DNA of 64,000 nucleotides from a bacterium (lineage in GTDB: Bacteria; Verrucomicrobiota; Verrucomicrobiia; Limisphaerales; RI-55). Location of the stretch: assembly GCA_016124235.1 (NCBI GenBank), contig WGOC01000017.1, forward strand, positions 186,001 to 250,000, in the 5' to 3' direction. The translations under genes and the position numbers were made by a program. The stretch's first letter is position 1. Each line of letters opens with the position of its first letter. A model generated the notes under the pieces. It saw nothing but the letters and a program-made list of their open reading frames with translations. It was not told where the DNA came from and searched no databases. Of this stretch, positions 37,353 through 47,383 are shown piece by piece.

Positions 37353-39110
37353 ATGAATTCCCAGCCAATGAACTGTTTCAATCGCTTTCTCGCTTCGCTG
37401 ATCACAATGGCGGCCCTGCTCGGACTGACCCAAGGGGACGTCAAAGCCGCCGCCCGCCCCAATGTCGTGCTGATCATGACCGACGATCAGGGCTACGGCG
37501 ACATCGCGGCGCTGGGCAATCCCTGGCTGCGAACGCCCAACATCGATCGGCTCTATTCCGAAAGCGTCCGGTTCACGAATTTCCACGTCGATCCAACCTG
37601 CGCCCCGACGCGTTCCGCCTTGATGACCGGGCGTTATTCCACGAGGACAGGTTGCTGGCACACGATCATGGGGCGTTCCCTGATCTTTCACGACGAAGTG
37701 CTGATGCCGAAGTTTTTCAAGGAAGCCGGTTACGCGACCGGTATCTTTGGCAAATGGCACTTGGGCGACGATTATCCCATGCGCCCGCACGATCTCGGAT
37801 TTGACATGGCGGTGGTCAATGGCGGCGGCGGCGTTGGTCAGACACCCGACTGGTGGGGCAACGATTACTTCGATGACACCTATTGGCGGAACGGGACGCC
37901 AGAGAAGTTCAAAGGCTATTGCACGGATGTTTTCTTCGATGAAGCGGAGAAGTTCATCACCGCACATCAGAACGAGCCATTCTTCGTTTACTTGCCGACG
38001 AATGTCGCCCACAGCCCCTACAAAGTCGCCGAAAAATACACCCAGCGCTTGCTCGATCTGGGCGTGCCGCGCACGCCGGCGCAGTTCTTCGGCATGATCG
38101 AAAACTTCGACGAACGGCTCGGTGAGTTTCGGAACTTCCTCCAAGGAAAAGGTCTCGAGGAAAACACGATCTTCATCTTCCTGACCGACAACGGCACTGG
38201 CGAAGGCATCCCGTGGGGCGATCTCGACCAGGCGGAGTGGAAGGGCTTCAACGCCGGCATGCGGGGCAAGAAAAGTTCGCAATACGACGGCGGACATCGG
38301 GTGCCATTCTTTATCCGCTGGCCGGCAGGAAAGATCGGTGGCGGCCGCGACGTTAAACCCATCGCCGCGCACATCGATGTTTTGCCGACATTGATCGATC
38401 TGTGCGGATTGAAGATGACGCCGCCCAATCCACTCGATGGCACGAGTCTCGTTCCCCTGTTGCGGGGCGATGCAAACAACTGGCCGGAGCGGACGTTGTT
38501 CGCGAGCATCCAGCGGGAGGAGATTCCGCCCAAGTGGGTCGGCAGCGCAGTCATGACCGATCGGTGGCGGTTGATCGATGGCAAGGAGCTTTACGACATG
38601 GATGTCGACCCGGGTCAGCGGAACAATGTCGCGGCGAACTTTCCGAATGAGGTCAAACAGTTGCGGGCGAAATATGAAACCTGGTGGACGTCCGTGGAAC
38701 CGTCATTCAGCAAATACGGTTACATCACGATCGGCGCGGAAGCGGCGAATCCCGTCCGGCTCACCGCCCACGACTGGCATTCCGCCGAGCCGATCCCCTG
38801 GGACCAGAGCCACATCAAACGCGACATGTGGGTCAACGGCTATTGGATGATCGAAGTGGCGAAGGCCGGCCGCTACGAGTTCACGCTGTATCGCCAGCCC
38901 AAACAGGCGAACCATCCGTTGGAGGCCAGCAATGCACGCGTACAGGTCGACGATGTCGAAGCCAAAACGACCGTTGCCGACGATGCCACGTCCGCCACCA
39001 TGACGCTCGCTCTGAAGCCAGGCCCGGCGAAGTTGCAAACCTGGCTGATCAATGAGCCGAAGAACAAAACGCGCGGGGCGTTTTTTGTTCATGTTAGGCG
39101 GGTGGATTAG
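37353..39110 (+). CDS. Sulfatase (arylsulfatase family)
   Basis: PNVVLIMTDDQGYGDIAALGNPWLRTPNIDRL; CAPTRSALMTGR formylglycine motif. Confidence 0.95.
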   Translation: MNSQPMNCFNRFLASLITMAALLGLTQGDVKAAARPNVVLIMTDDQGYGDIAALGNPWLRTPNIDRLYSESVRFTNFHVDPTCAPTRSALMTGRYSTRTGCWHTIMGRSLIFHDEVLMPKFFKEAGYATGIFGKWHLGDDYPMRPHDLGFDMAVVNGGGGVGQTPDWWGNDYFDDTYWRNGTPEKFKGYCTDVFFDEAEKFITAHQNEPFFVYLPTNVAHSPYKVAEKYTQRLLDLGVPRTPAQFFGMIENFDERLGEFRNFLQGKGLEENTIFIFLTDNGTGEGIPWGDLDQAEWKGFNAGMRGKKSSQYDGGHRVPFFIRWPAGKIGGGRDVKPIAAHIDVLPTLIDLCGLKMTPPNPLDGTSLVPLLRGDANNWPERTLFASIQREEIPPKWVGSAVMTDRWRLIDGKELYDMDVDPGQRNNVAANFPNEVKQLRAKYETWWTSVEPSFSKYGYITIGAEAANPVRLTAHDWHSAEPIPWDQSHIKRDMWVNGYWMIEVAKAGRYEFTLYRQPKQANHPLEASNARVQVDDVEAKTTVADDATSATMTLALKPGPAKLQTWLINEPKNKTRGAFFVHVRRVD

Positions 39111-39182
39111 AGCAAAGATTATTTATTCGTTCGATTCGTCGCCGAGGCATTACACTCCGGCGTTTTCAACCCATCCGCTGCC

Positions 39183-40616
39183 ATGAAGAAATCAATCCAT
39201 TCGCTTTTTGTCCTTTTAATTTTCGGTGTGCTCCAACTCGGGTTCGTTGCGCGAGTTCATGCCGCGGATAAGCCAAATTTCGTGATCATCTTTGCCGATG
39301 ATTTGGGTTACGGCGATCTCGGTTGTTTTGGCAATCCCACTATTCGGACACCCAACCTGGATCGCATGGCGGCCGAGGGCCAGCGGTGGACCAGCTTTTA
39401 CGTTGGTGCCAGCGTGTGCACGCCAAGTCGCGCGGCCTTGATGACCGGCCGGCTGCCGATTCGAACTGGGATGATGTCCGCCAGGAACCGTGTGCTGTTT
39501 CCCGACTCCGAAGGCGGGTTGCCGTCGTCGGAAATCACCATTGCCGATCTGTTGAAGGGACAAGGTTACGCCACCGCCGCCGTGGGCAAGTGGCATCTCG
39601 GTTATCAACCTCGCTATTTGCCGACTGCGCATGGGTTCGACACCTACTGGGGCGTCCCCTACTCGAACGACATGGACCCCGAGCCGGGTTCTCCCAATTA
39701 CGCAAAGATGGTCGCGCAGGACGCGAATTATGCCGCCAAGTTCGAGCAATTCAACGTGCCGATCCTGCACGACACTGACGTGGCGGAACGTCCCGCGAAC
39801 CAAAACACGTTGACCGGTCGCTACTCGGACAAGGCGGTCGAATTCATTCGCGCACACCGGGACCAGCCGTTCTTCATCTATCTCGCGCACAACATGCCGC
39901 ACATCCCGCTCTTCGCGAGCGAGGACTATCGAGGGCACAGCCGGCGGGGATTGTTCGGTGACGCGGTCGAGGAAATCGACGCCGGCGTCGGCAAGATCCT
40001 CGCGACGTTGAAGGAGCTGAATCTGGACAAAAACACCCTGGTGATTTTCACATCGGACAACGGGCCGTGGCTGCCATTCAAAACGCATGGTGGGTCCGCC
40101 GGGTTGCTCCGTCAGGGCAAGGGCACGACCTTCGAAGGTGGCATGCGCGAGCCAACGATTTTCTGGTGGCCGGGCAGGATCGCGCCCGGTGTCCAGATGG
40201 AGCTCGGCACGACGATGGATATTCTGCCGACGTTCTGTGCGTTGTCCGGAACCCAACCGCCGCAAGATCGCATTCTGGATGGATACGACTTGTCACCGGT
40301 GTTGCTCGGCAAGACGGACAAGAGTCCGCGCGACACCGTTTACTATTGGCGCGAAGAGAAATTGTTCGCCGTGCGTCAGGGTCCGTGGAAGGCCCATTTC
40401 ATCACGCAAGGTTGTTATGGGATCGGTCCGAAACGGGTGGTCCACGAAGTTCCGGAACTTTATCAGGTCGAAAACGATCCCTCGGAGAAATACAACGTTG
40501 CGGAATTTCATCCGGACATCGTCACTCGTCTCAAGGCTGTCGCCGAACGGCACATTGCCACCATCAAACCGGTGCCGAATCAACTCGATCTGCGAAAACC
40601 CGCCGCGAAAAAATAA
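39183..40616 (+). CDS. Sulfatase (N-acetylgalactosamine-6-sulfatase-like)
   Basis: PNFVIIFADDLGYGDLGCFGNPTIRTPNLDRMA; CTPSRAALMTGR. Confidence 0.95.
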   Translation: MKKSIHSLFVLLIFGVLQLGFVARVHAADKPNFVIIFADDLGYGDLGCFGNPTIRTPNLDRMAAEGQRWTSFYVGASVCTPSRAALMTGRLPIRTGMMSARNRVLFPDSEGGLPSSEITIADLLKGQGYATAAVGKWHLGYQPRYLPTAHGFDTYWGVPYSNDMDPEPGSPNYAKMVAQDANYAAKFEQFNVPILHDTDVAERPANQNTLTGRYSDKAVEFIRAHRDQPFFIYLAHNMPHIPLFASEDYRGHSRRGLFGDAVEEIDAGVGKILATLKELNLDKNTLVIFTSDNGPWLPFKTHGGSAGLLRQGKGTTFEGGMREPTIFWWPGRIAPGVQMELGTTMDILPTFCALSGTQPPQDRILDGYDLSPVLLGKTDKSPRDTVYYWREEKLFAVRQGPWKAHFITQGCYGIGPKRVVHEVPELYQVENDPSEKYNVAEFHPDIVTRLKAVAERHIATIKPVPNQLDLRKPAAKK

Positions 40617-40879
40617 GTCCGAGCGCTGGCCCCCTTTGGCGGATCGAACGAGCCAATTGTCCAGTAGAGCATCCTACCAATTCCCATACTTACGATTGCA
40701 GGTCTCGCTCTGGGCGCGACGCGGGACATTCCGTTCAACTGCGCCGTCCATCGACGGATCGTGACGATCGGCACATTGCACCCATGACCAAAAGGAGGTT
40801 AGCTTCGCCGCTTCGGAATCACGCCGACCAACGCGAACGATTACGGAATTGCTCGGCCAACCATCCTGGCTACTCACAA

Positions 40880-43141
40880 ATGATTTCTTACAGCATGAAT
40901 CTCGATCACATGAAATTTACGGGCCTGCTCATCGCGGTCTTACTTACCAGTTCCCTTGGCTGGTCTGCGGCCTTGTTGACCGGAGATCCGGTGGACTGTG
41001 TCAACCCACTCTCCGGCGCAAACGGCGACGCCGAGTTCTCCCGCGGCAACACGGTGGTATCGATCGTCGCCCCGTTTGGAATGACGACCTGGGCACCCCA
41101 AACTGATGGCAATGCTTCGCCATTCTACCAGGTGAAACACACCCAGTTCGAAGGAATCCGCGCCAACCATCAGCCGAGCATCTGGATCCGTGACTACGGT
41201 GATTTCCTCATCATGCCGGTGGTCGGCTCGTGGGAAGGTTCGCAGAAAGACCGCGCCTCGAAATTCAGCCACGAGAAAGAGACCGCGCGGCCTTACTACT
41301 ACGCGGTGGATCTCGAACGCTACCACACCCGGATCGAGCTGACGCCCACCGAACGCTGTGCGATGATGCAGTTCACTTTCCCGGACACCGACAAAGCTTC
41401 AATCGTATTCAACAACGAGGGGCCGGTCGAAACGACCTACGACTCCGGGAAACTTCAAATCCGCGGCAAGGCGACCCACGTGACGTTCGGCGCACCCGGC
41501 GGATTCGGAATGTTCTTTGTCGCGCAATTCGAGCAGCCATTCGAATCAGTGGACGTGAATCTCGACGGCAAGATGACCACCGCTGCAGTTCATCTCGCCA
41601 ATGTCCACGCAGGCAAACCGGTGGCGATGCGCATTGGCACCTCGTTCATCAGCTACGAACAAGCGGTTCTGAATCTGCGCCGAGAGATTCCCAATTGGGA
41701 TTTCACGGCCACGAAGGAGAAGTCGAAGGCCGCTTGGGCCGAAGAGCTCGCCCGCGTGGACATCAAGGGCGCGTCGCCCCAACAGAAATCGACGTTTTAC
41801 ACAGCGCTCTATCGTTCGCTGCAGTTTCCCCGCATGTTTTACGAATTCGATGAGAACGGGAAACGGGTGCATTACAGCCCGTTCGACAACGGCAAAATTC
41901 ACGGAGGTCCGCTCTATACCGACAATGGCCTGTGGGACACCTTTCGCTCGGCGTTTCCATTCTTTGTTCTCTACACACCGGACCGTAGCGCCGACATTCT
42001 CGAAGGCTGGTTGAACGCCTACCGCGAGGGAGGAAGTCTGCCGGAATGGCCGAGCCCGGGCAACCGGCCGTGCATGATCGGCTCGCATGCGGACTCCATC
42101 TTTGCCGATGCGTGGGTGAAGGGCCTGCGCTCATTCGACCTCCAGGACGCGCACGCCGCAACCCTCAAGGATGCGATGAAAAGCGAACCCTGGGCGGGCC
42201 GCGACCACGTCGAGGATTACGTCAAGCTCGGCTACGTCCCGGCAGACAAGCGCAAGGATGCCGCCACGTCGTGCACGCTTGAATATGCCTACGACGACTT
42301 TTGCGTTGGCTTGTTGGCGAAGGCCGCCGGCAAAGAGGACATCGCGAAGGAAATGTTCAAACGCGCGAAGAATTACGAGAACGTCTGGGATCCGAAGACC
42401 GGTTTCATGCGCGGGAAATTGGCTGATGGCAGCTGGCAGGAGCCGTTCGATCCGCTCGCGTGGGGCGGCGCTTACGTCGAGGGCAATGCCTGGCAGTGGT
42501 TGTGGTCGGTCCAGCAGGATCCCTACGGATTGATGAAATTACTCGGCGGCCGCGACGGCATGGCCAAGAAACTGGACGAGTTGCTGACGATGCCAAGCAC
42601 CACCGTGGTCGGCGGCTACGGTCACGTGATTCATGAAATGCGCGAAGTCGAATACGCGAAGATGGGCCAGTATGCCCACATCAACGAGCCCGATCATCAC
42701 GTGCTGTATTTCTACGATTTTGTCGGCCAGCCTTGGAAAACGCAGCACGCGGTCCGCCGGGTCATGGACGAACTCTACAATCAGGATGGAATGGTTGGAG
42801 ACGAGGACACGGGCGAGATGTCGGCGTGGTATGTGTTCAACGCCGCCGGGTTTTATCCATTCTGCCCCGGCACACCGTGCTACCTGATCGGCAGCCCGTT
42901 GTTCAAGGAAACCGTCATTCACCTCGAAAATGGCAAGACCTTCACCGTCGGCGCTGACAACAACAGCCCCGAGAATCAATACATTCAGTCCGCGCGGCTT
43001 AACGGCAAACCGTTCACCAAAACCTGGCTGACTCATGACGCCATCACCGCCGGCGGCTTGCTCGAATTCGAAATGGGGCCCAAGCCCAGCGAGAACTGGG
43101 GCAGCGGTGAAGACGACGCGCCGCCGAATTATTTTCCGTGA
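40880..43141 (+). CDS. GH92 alpha-mannosidase-like secreted protein
   Basis: VNPLSGANGDAEFSRGNTVVSIVAPFGMTTWAPQTD; YNQDGMVGDEDTGEMSAWYVFNAAGFYPFCPG; upstream part of the track ORF rejected as extension. Confidence 0.93.
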   Translation: MISYSMNLDHMKFTGLLIAVLLTSSLGWSAALLTGDPVDCVNPLSGANGDAEFSRGNTVVSIVAPFGMTTWAPQTDGNASPFYQVKHTQFEGIRANHQPSIWIRDYGDFLIMPVVGSWEGSQKDRASKFSHEKETARPYYYAVDLERYHTRIELTPTERCAMMQFTFPDTDKASIVFNNEGPVETTYDSGKLQIRGKATHVTFGAPGGFGMFFVAQFEQPFESVDVNLDGKMTTAAVHLANVHAGKPVAMRIGTSFISYEQAVLNLRREIPNWDFTATKEKSKAAWAEELARVDIKGASPQQKSTFYTALYRSLQFPRMFYEFDENGKRVHYSPFDNGKIHGGPLYTDNGLWDTFRSAFPFFVLYTPDRSADILEGWLNAYREGGSLPEWPSPGNRPCMIGSHADSIFADAWVKGLRSFDLQDAHAATLKDAMKSEPWAGRDHVEDYVKLGYVPADKRKDAATSCTLEYAYDDFCVGLLAKAAGKEDIAKEMFKRAKNYENVWDPKTGFMRGKLADGSWQEPFDPLAWGGAYVEGNAWQWLWSVQQDPYGLMKLLGGRDGMAKKLDELLTMPSTTVVGGYGHVIHEMREVEYAKMGQYAHINEPDHHVLYFYDFVGQPWKTQHAVRRVMDELYNQDGMVGDEDTGEMSAWYVFNAAGFYPFCPGTPCYLIGSPLFKETVIHLENGKTFTVGADNNSPENQYIQSARLNGKPFTKTWLTHDAITAGGLLEFEMGPKPSENWGSGEDDAPPNYFP

Positions 43142-43218
43142 TTTCGACGCGGCATCACTCCTCAAAATCAAAAACCGTCCGTATTGAACTGATCGTTCCG
43201 CTCCCAACTCCAACAACC

Positions 43219-44487
43219 GTGAAACCCACCCGCATTCTCCTCGTCCTCGCTGCGCTGGCCGCCAGTCCCATCGTGTCGCGCGCCGCAGACAATCCTGCGC
43301 TTCAATCCGGTGATTACATCGCCATCTGCGGCGACTCCATCACGGAACAAAAAATTTACTCGGCGTTCCTTGAGGAGTACTTCCTCGCCTGCCAACCGGC
43401 GACGAAACTCGAGGCGTCGCAATTCGGTTGGGGCGGAGAGACTTCATGGGGTTTTCTAGCGCGGATGAAAAACGATGTGTTCCCCTTCGCGCCGAATGTC
43501 GCCACATTGTGTTACGGCATGAACGACGGCGATTACCGCGTGCCGGATCCCGCGCGAGTGGAAAAATACCGCGCCGCGTTGACGGAAGTTGTGCAGAACT
43601 TCAAAAAGGCGGGCGTGCGGGAAATCGTCGTAGGCTCGCCCAGTCCGGTGGATTCCACCTCGTTCAAAGGTGTCTGGTTTCACCCGCCAATCACTCCTGA
43701 CCAATACAACGAGACGCTGGAAGGCCTGACGGCCACCGCGAAAAAGGTCGCCGCCAACGAGGACGTGCGGTTCGCCAACATCCACGCTGAAGGCCTGCGT
43801 GTGATGCAGGCGATGAAGGAAAAATACGGCACGAATTATCTGCTCTTCGGTGACGAAGGCATCCACCCGAAGGAAGCCGGCCATCTCGTGATGACGTACG
43901 CCTTTCTCAAGGCGCTCGGTTGCGACGGCACCATCGGCACGATCACCTTGGACTTAGGCGCAGGGAAGGCCACCGCAACTGAGGGCCACAAAATTGTTTC
44001 CGCCTCCGATGGAACGGTCACCGTCAAGTCATCCCGCTATCCCTTCTGCTTTTATGGCGATCCGTCGAAACCAAACGCCACCACCGGCGTCATCGAGTTT
44101 CTCCCATTCAACCAGGACTTCAACCGGTTCATGTTGGTGGTGCGCAACCCACCCGCAGGAGCCACGCGTCTGAAAGTGACCTGGGGCAAGGACACAAAAG
44201 AGTTCCCGGTCGACCAACTTGAAAACGGAATCAACCTCGCGGCTGAGTTTCTCGACAATCCCTTTTCTGAACCGTTCCGGAAGGTGCAGGAGGCCGTTCT
44301 GCGGCAGCAACGCTACGAAACGCCGATGGTGAAAGAGCTGCTCCACTCCGTTCCCGACTGGAAACAAAATGGCGTCAACGGCTCCAACAAACTTGTGAAG
44401 GAACTCGTGCGGATGGACGCCAACCTCCGCGAAGCCGCCGGCAAAAGTGTCGTGCCGGTGACGCACGAGATTCACATTAGCGACTGA
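43219..44487 (+). CDS. SGNH/GDSL hydrolase family protein (secreted)
   Basis: IAICGDSITEQKIYSAFLEEYF block I, GMNDGDYRV, DEGIHPKEAGH; GTG start inferred at signal peptide VKPTRILLVLAAL. Confidence 0.88.
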   Translation: MKPTRILLVLAALAASPIVSRAADNPALQSGDYIAICGDSITEQKIYSAFLEEYFLACQPATKLEASQFGWGGETSWGFLARMKNDVFPFAPNVATLCYGMNDGDYRVPDPARVEKYRAALTEVVQNFKKAGVREIVVGSPSPVDSTSFKGVWFHPPITPDQYNETLEGLTATAKKVAANEDVRFANIHAEGLRVMQAMKEKYGTNYLLFGDEGIHPKEAGHLVMTYAFLKALGCDGTIGTITLDLGAGKATATEGHKIVSASDGTVTVKSSRYPFCFYGDPSKPNATTGVIEFLPFNQDFNRFMLVVRNPPAGATRLKVTWGKDTKEFPVDQLENGINLAAEFLDNPFSEPFRKVQEAVLRQQRYETPMVKELLHSVPDWKQNGVNGSNKLVKELVRMDANLREAAGKSVVPVTHEIHISD

Positions 44488-44545
44488 TTCGACCAGATTC
44501 GCCATCGAGGCTTGCGTTGACGGTCGATCGTCCTAGGTTCAATTC

Positions 44546-45703
44546 ATGATCTCCAAAGGCTCGCTCTTCGCATTCGTCGCGACCAGCGTCGTTCTTGGTT
44601 GCGGAACATCGGCGTTCGGTCAAAACGCCGCGCCACTCTATCGGAAGGCGTTCCGATATGAGCAGCGGTTGCAAAAGGAGTTTCCCGACCAGGCGCGCCG
44701 GTTTGAGGTGTGGAAGAAAGTGATGCAAAAACGGGATTTCGACGAAGAGGCCCGCCGCTATCTGGATGCAATCGCTCCCGAATTGGATCAGGCGGTAGCC
44801 GCATCGAAAATGCCGACGTGTCGCTGGAACGAGGATTTCTATCAGGGCTATGTGATGTCGGTCGCCAAATGCAAGAGTCTGGCAAAGGTGTTGATCGCCC
44901 GTATGATTCTTCGTTCCAAGGATGGAGAGATCGACGGTGGGCTCGCGGATTTCATGGCGGTGATCCGGATGAGCGACCAATTCGAGGGCGAATACCGGTC
45001 AACCATCGGACTTATCTTGAAACGGGAAACGCAATGGCAAGTGATCCAGGAATACGCGAAGGTTCTGCCCCAAAAAAACCAAGCCGCGCTAATCCGCCTG
45101 ACGGACTTCTGGTCGCAGCATCAATCTGATTACCAATGGGAACTGGGGGATTCTCTTCGCGAAGAGACGCATCGGACATTTGCCGAAATTCAAAAGCAAC
45201 TGACCAACGGGCGTGCTGTTTCAGACATCAAAAAGTGGATGCTTGAATCGGGCGGATTCAACACAAAGGCGCCCTTGCTGGAAGCCGCGAACGCCAAGGC
45301 GGATTTGGAGCCGGTACTGCAGAAATTGCAAACCCAATGCCTGCGCATCGCCGACGTTTTGGATCAACAAGACGTCGATCGATTCAATGAAGAACTTCGA
45401 ACCTACATGAACGATTATGCGGGCACGCCGGTGGCTCGTGCCGGTTGGTTCGCCATGGCAAACGACGGGGCCAACAGTCTGCGCATTGTTTACGAGAAGG
45501 CCAAGATGACCGAGATCGCCACCGCGATGTTTGATTTGGCGGTGAAGCGCTCCTTGAACGGCGACGCGGCGTTGGAATCCGTCAAGGACCCTGCCACCGG
45601 TCGTCGGTTCATCGTTCGGCCGACGGAGGCGGGTTACCTTATTGAATCGGCGTTTGCTGGAAGGAAGAAGCCCATCCAACTGCAAGTCGGCGACGCGCGC
45701 TGA
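44546..45703 (+). CDS. Secreted hypothetical protein
   Basis: 386-codon ORF with signal peptide; no family recognised. Confidence 0.7.
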   Translation: MISKGSLFAFVATSVVLGCGTSAFGQNAAPLYRKAFRYEQRLQKEFPDQARRFEVWKKVMQKRDFDEEARRYLDAIAPELDQAVAASKMPTCRWNEDFYQGYVMSVAKCKSLAKVLIARMILRSKDGEIDGGLADFMAVIRMSDQFEGEYRSTIGLILKRETQWQVIQEYAKVLPQKNQAALIRLTDFWSQHQSDYQWELGDSLREETHRTFAEIQKQLTNGRAVSDIKKWMLESGGFNTKAPLLEAANAKADLEPVLQKLQTQCLRIADVLDQQDVDRFNEELRTYMNDYAGTPVARAGWFAMANDGANSLRIVYEKAKMTEIATAMFDLAVKRSLNGDAALESVKDPATGRRFIVRPTEAGYLIESAFAGRKKPIQLQVGDAR

Positions 45704-45838
45704 GTTGACGTTTAAGGAGTATCACGCTTTCACACGACAAGGTGTCATCAGTAATCCTGTCCACGGCCACCGGACTTTGATGGTTGCGCGACCCAGCCAT
45801 ACGCGGTGTAGTTCCCGGAACCCTGTTTGATTGACCCG

Positions 45839-47266
45839 ATGATCGCCTTATTTCGCCGCCTCGCCGCCTGTTTGCTGGTATCCGGAATCTGCCCCTTCGT
45901 TTCGTCCGCCGCTTCCGCCAGACCAAACATCCTGTTCATCTTCGCCGACGACCAGTGTTACGAAACGATCGGCGCGCTGGGCTTGACAGACATCGAGACT
46001 CCGAACCTTGACCGACTGGTCCATTCCGGCACGACGTTCACGCATGCCTACAACATGGGTTCGTGGCAGGGGGCCGTTTGCGTGGCGAGCCGGACGATGC
46101 TGAACACCGGACGCTTTCTTTGGCGTGCGCACGCGGTTGAACCAAAGCTCAAGGAAGAGGCCGCGGCCGGGCGTCTGTGGGGACAACTCATGAAAGCTGC
46201 GGGATACGAAACCTACATGACCGGCAAGTGGCATGTGCAAATTCCCGCGCCGCAGATTTTTGACCATGTAACCCATGTGCGCCCCGGCATGCCGAAGGAC
46301 ACGAAGGCCGGTTATCAACGGCCGATCGAGGGCCAGCCCGATCCATGGTCACCGTACGATCCAAAATTTGGTGGACACTGGGCCGGGGGCAAACACTGGG
46401 CGGAAGTACTGGCCGATGACGGCGAATCGTATTTGGCGAACGCGGCGAAATCGGACAAACCGTTCTTCATGTATCTCGCGTTCAACTCCCCGCACGATCC
46501 GCGTCAATCGCCGAAGAAGTTTGTCGACATGTATCCGCCGAGCCGCATCAAAGTGCCAAAGAATTTCCTGCCCGAGTACCCATACATGGAGGGCATGGGC
46601 GCAGGCAAACGTTTGCGCGATGAACAACTCGCGCCGTGGCCACGAACGGAATACGCCATCAAAGTTCATCGTGGCGAATACTACGCGATGATCACGCACT
46701 TTGACGTGCAGATCGGCAAACTACTGGATGCGCTCAAGGCCACCGGCAAGGCGGACAACACCTACATCTTTTTCACGGCGGATCACGGGCTTGCCGTTGG
46801 ACATCACGGCTTGCTCGGCAAACAAAACATGTATGAGGACAGTTTGCGCCCGCCGTTGATCGTGGTCGGGCCCGGCATACCCAAGGGCAAACGCGTGGAT
46901 GCCCGTGTTTATCTGCAGGACATCATGCCGACGACGCTTGAACTGGCCGGCGCCGCCAAGCCCGATTACGTCGAGTTCAACAGTTTGCTGCCGTTGATCC
47001 ACGGCGACAAGTCACAGCAATACGAAGAAATCTACGGCGCCTATTTGAAGGGCCGTCAACGAGCCATCATCAAGGGTGACTACAAACTGATCCACTACCC
47101 GGCGATCAACGTCTATCGATTGTACAATCTGAAATCCGATCCGATGGAGATGCACGACCTGATCAACGAATTGGACGATGCGGGCGAAGTCAATGCGCTC
47201 AAGGTCGCGCTCGCCAAACTGGAGAAGAAGATGGACGATCCCTTGGTAGATGCGACCGCACGTTGA
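45839..47266 (+). CDS. Sulfatase with CxAxR active-site motif
   Basis: RPNILFIFADDQCYETIGALGLTDIETPNLDRL; CVASRTMLNTGR. Confidence 0.92.
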   Translation: MIALFRRLAACLLVSGICPFVSSAASARPNILFIFADDQCYETIGALGLTDIETPNLDRLVHSGTTFTHAYNMGSWQGAVCVASRTMLNTGRFLWRAHAVEPKLKEEAAAGRLWGQLMKAAGYETYMTGKWHVQIPAPQIFDHVTHVRPGMPKDTKAGYQRPIEGQPDPWSPYDPKFGGHWAGGKHWAEVLADDGESYLANAAKSDKPFFMYLAFNSPHDPRQSPKKFVDMYPPSRIKVPKNFLPEYPYMEGMGAGKRLRDEQLAPWPRTEYAIKVHRGEYYAMITHFDVQIGKLLDALKATGKADNTYIFFTADHGLAVGHHGLLGKQNMYEDSLRPPLIVVGPGIPKGKRVDARVYLQDIMPTTLELAGAAKPDYVEFNSLLPLIHGDKSQQYEEIYGAYLKGRQRAIIKGDYKLIHYPAINVYRLYNLKSDPMEMHDLINELDDAGEVNALKVALAKLEKKMDDPLVDATAR

Positions 47267-47383
47267 TCTTCCTTTGTGAACGCTGTAATCGATCCCACCA
47301 ATCGAATCGCCGGGCTGCCAACGGTCCGCGCGCGCCAGTCCAGCCGGCAACCCTTTCTCACCGGCGCTTAATTCCATCGCGTT

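Noticed and set aside
40067-40879. N-terminal 270 residues of the 1024-aa track ORF
   Set aside because: Overlaps the end of the upstream sulfatase in another frame; signal peptide and GH92 homology begin after 40880.
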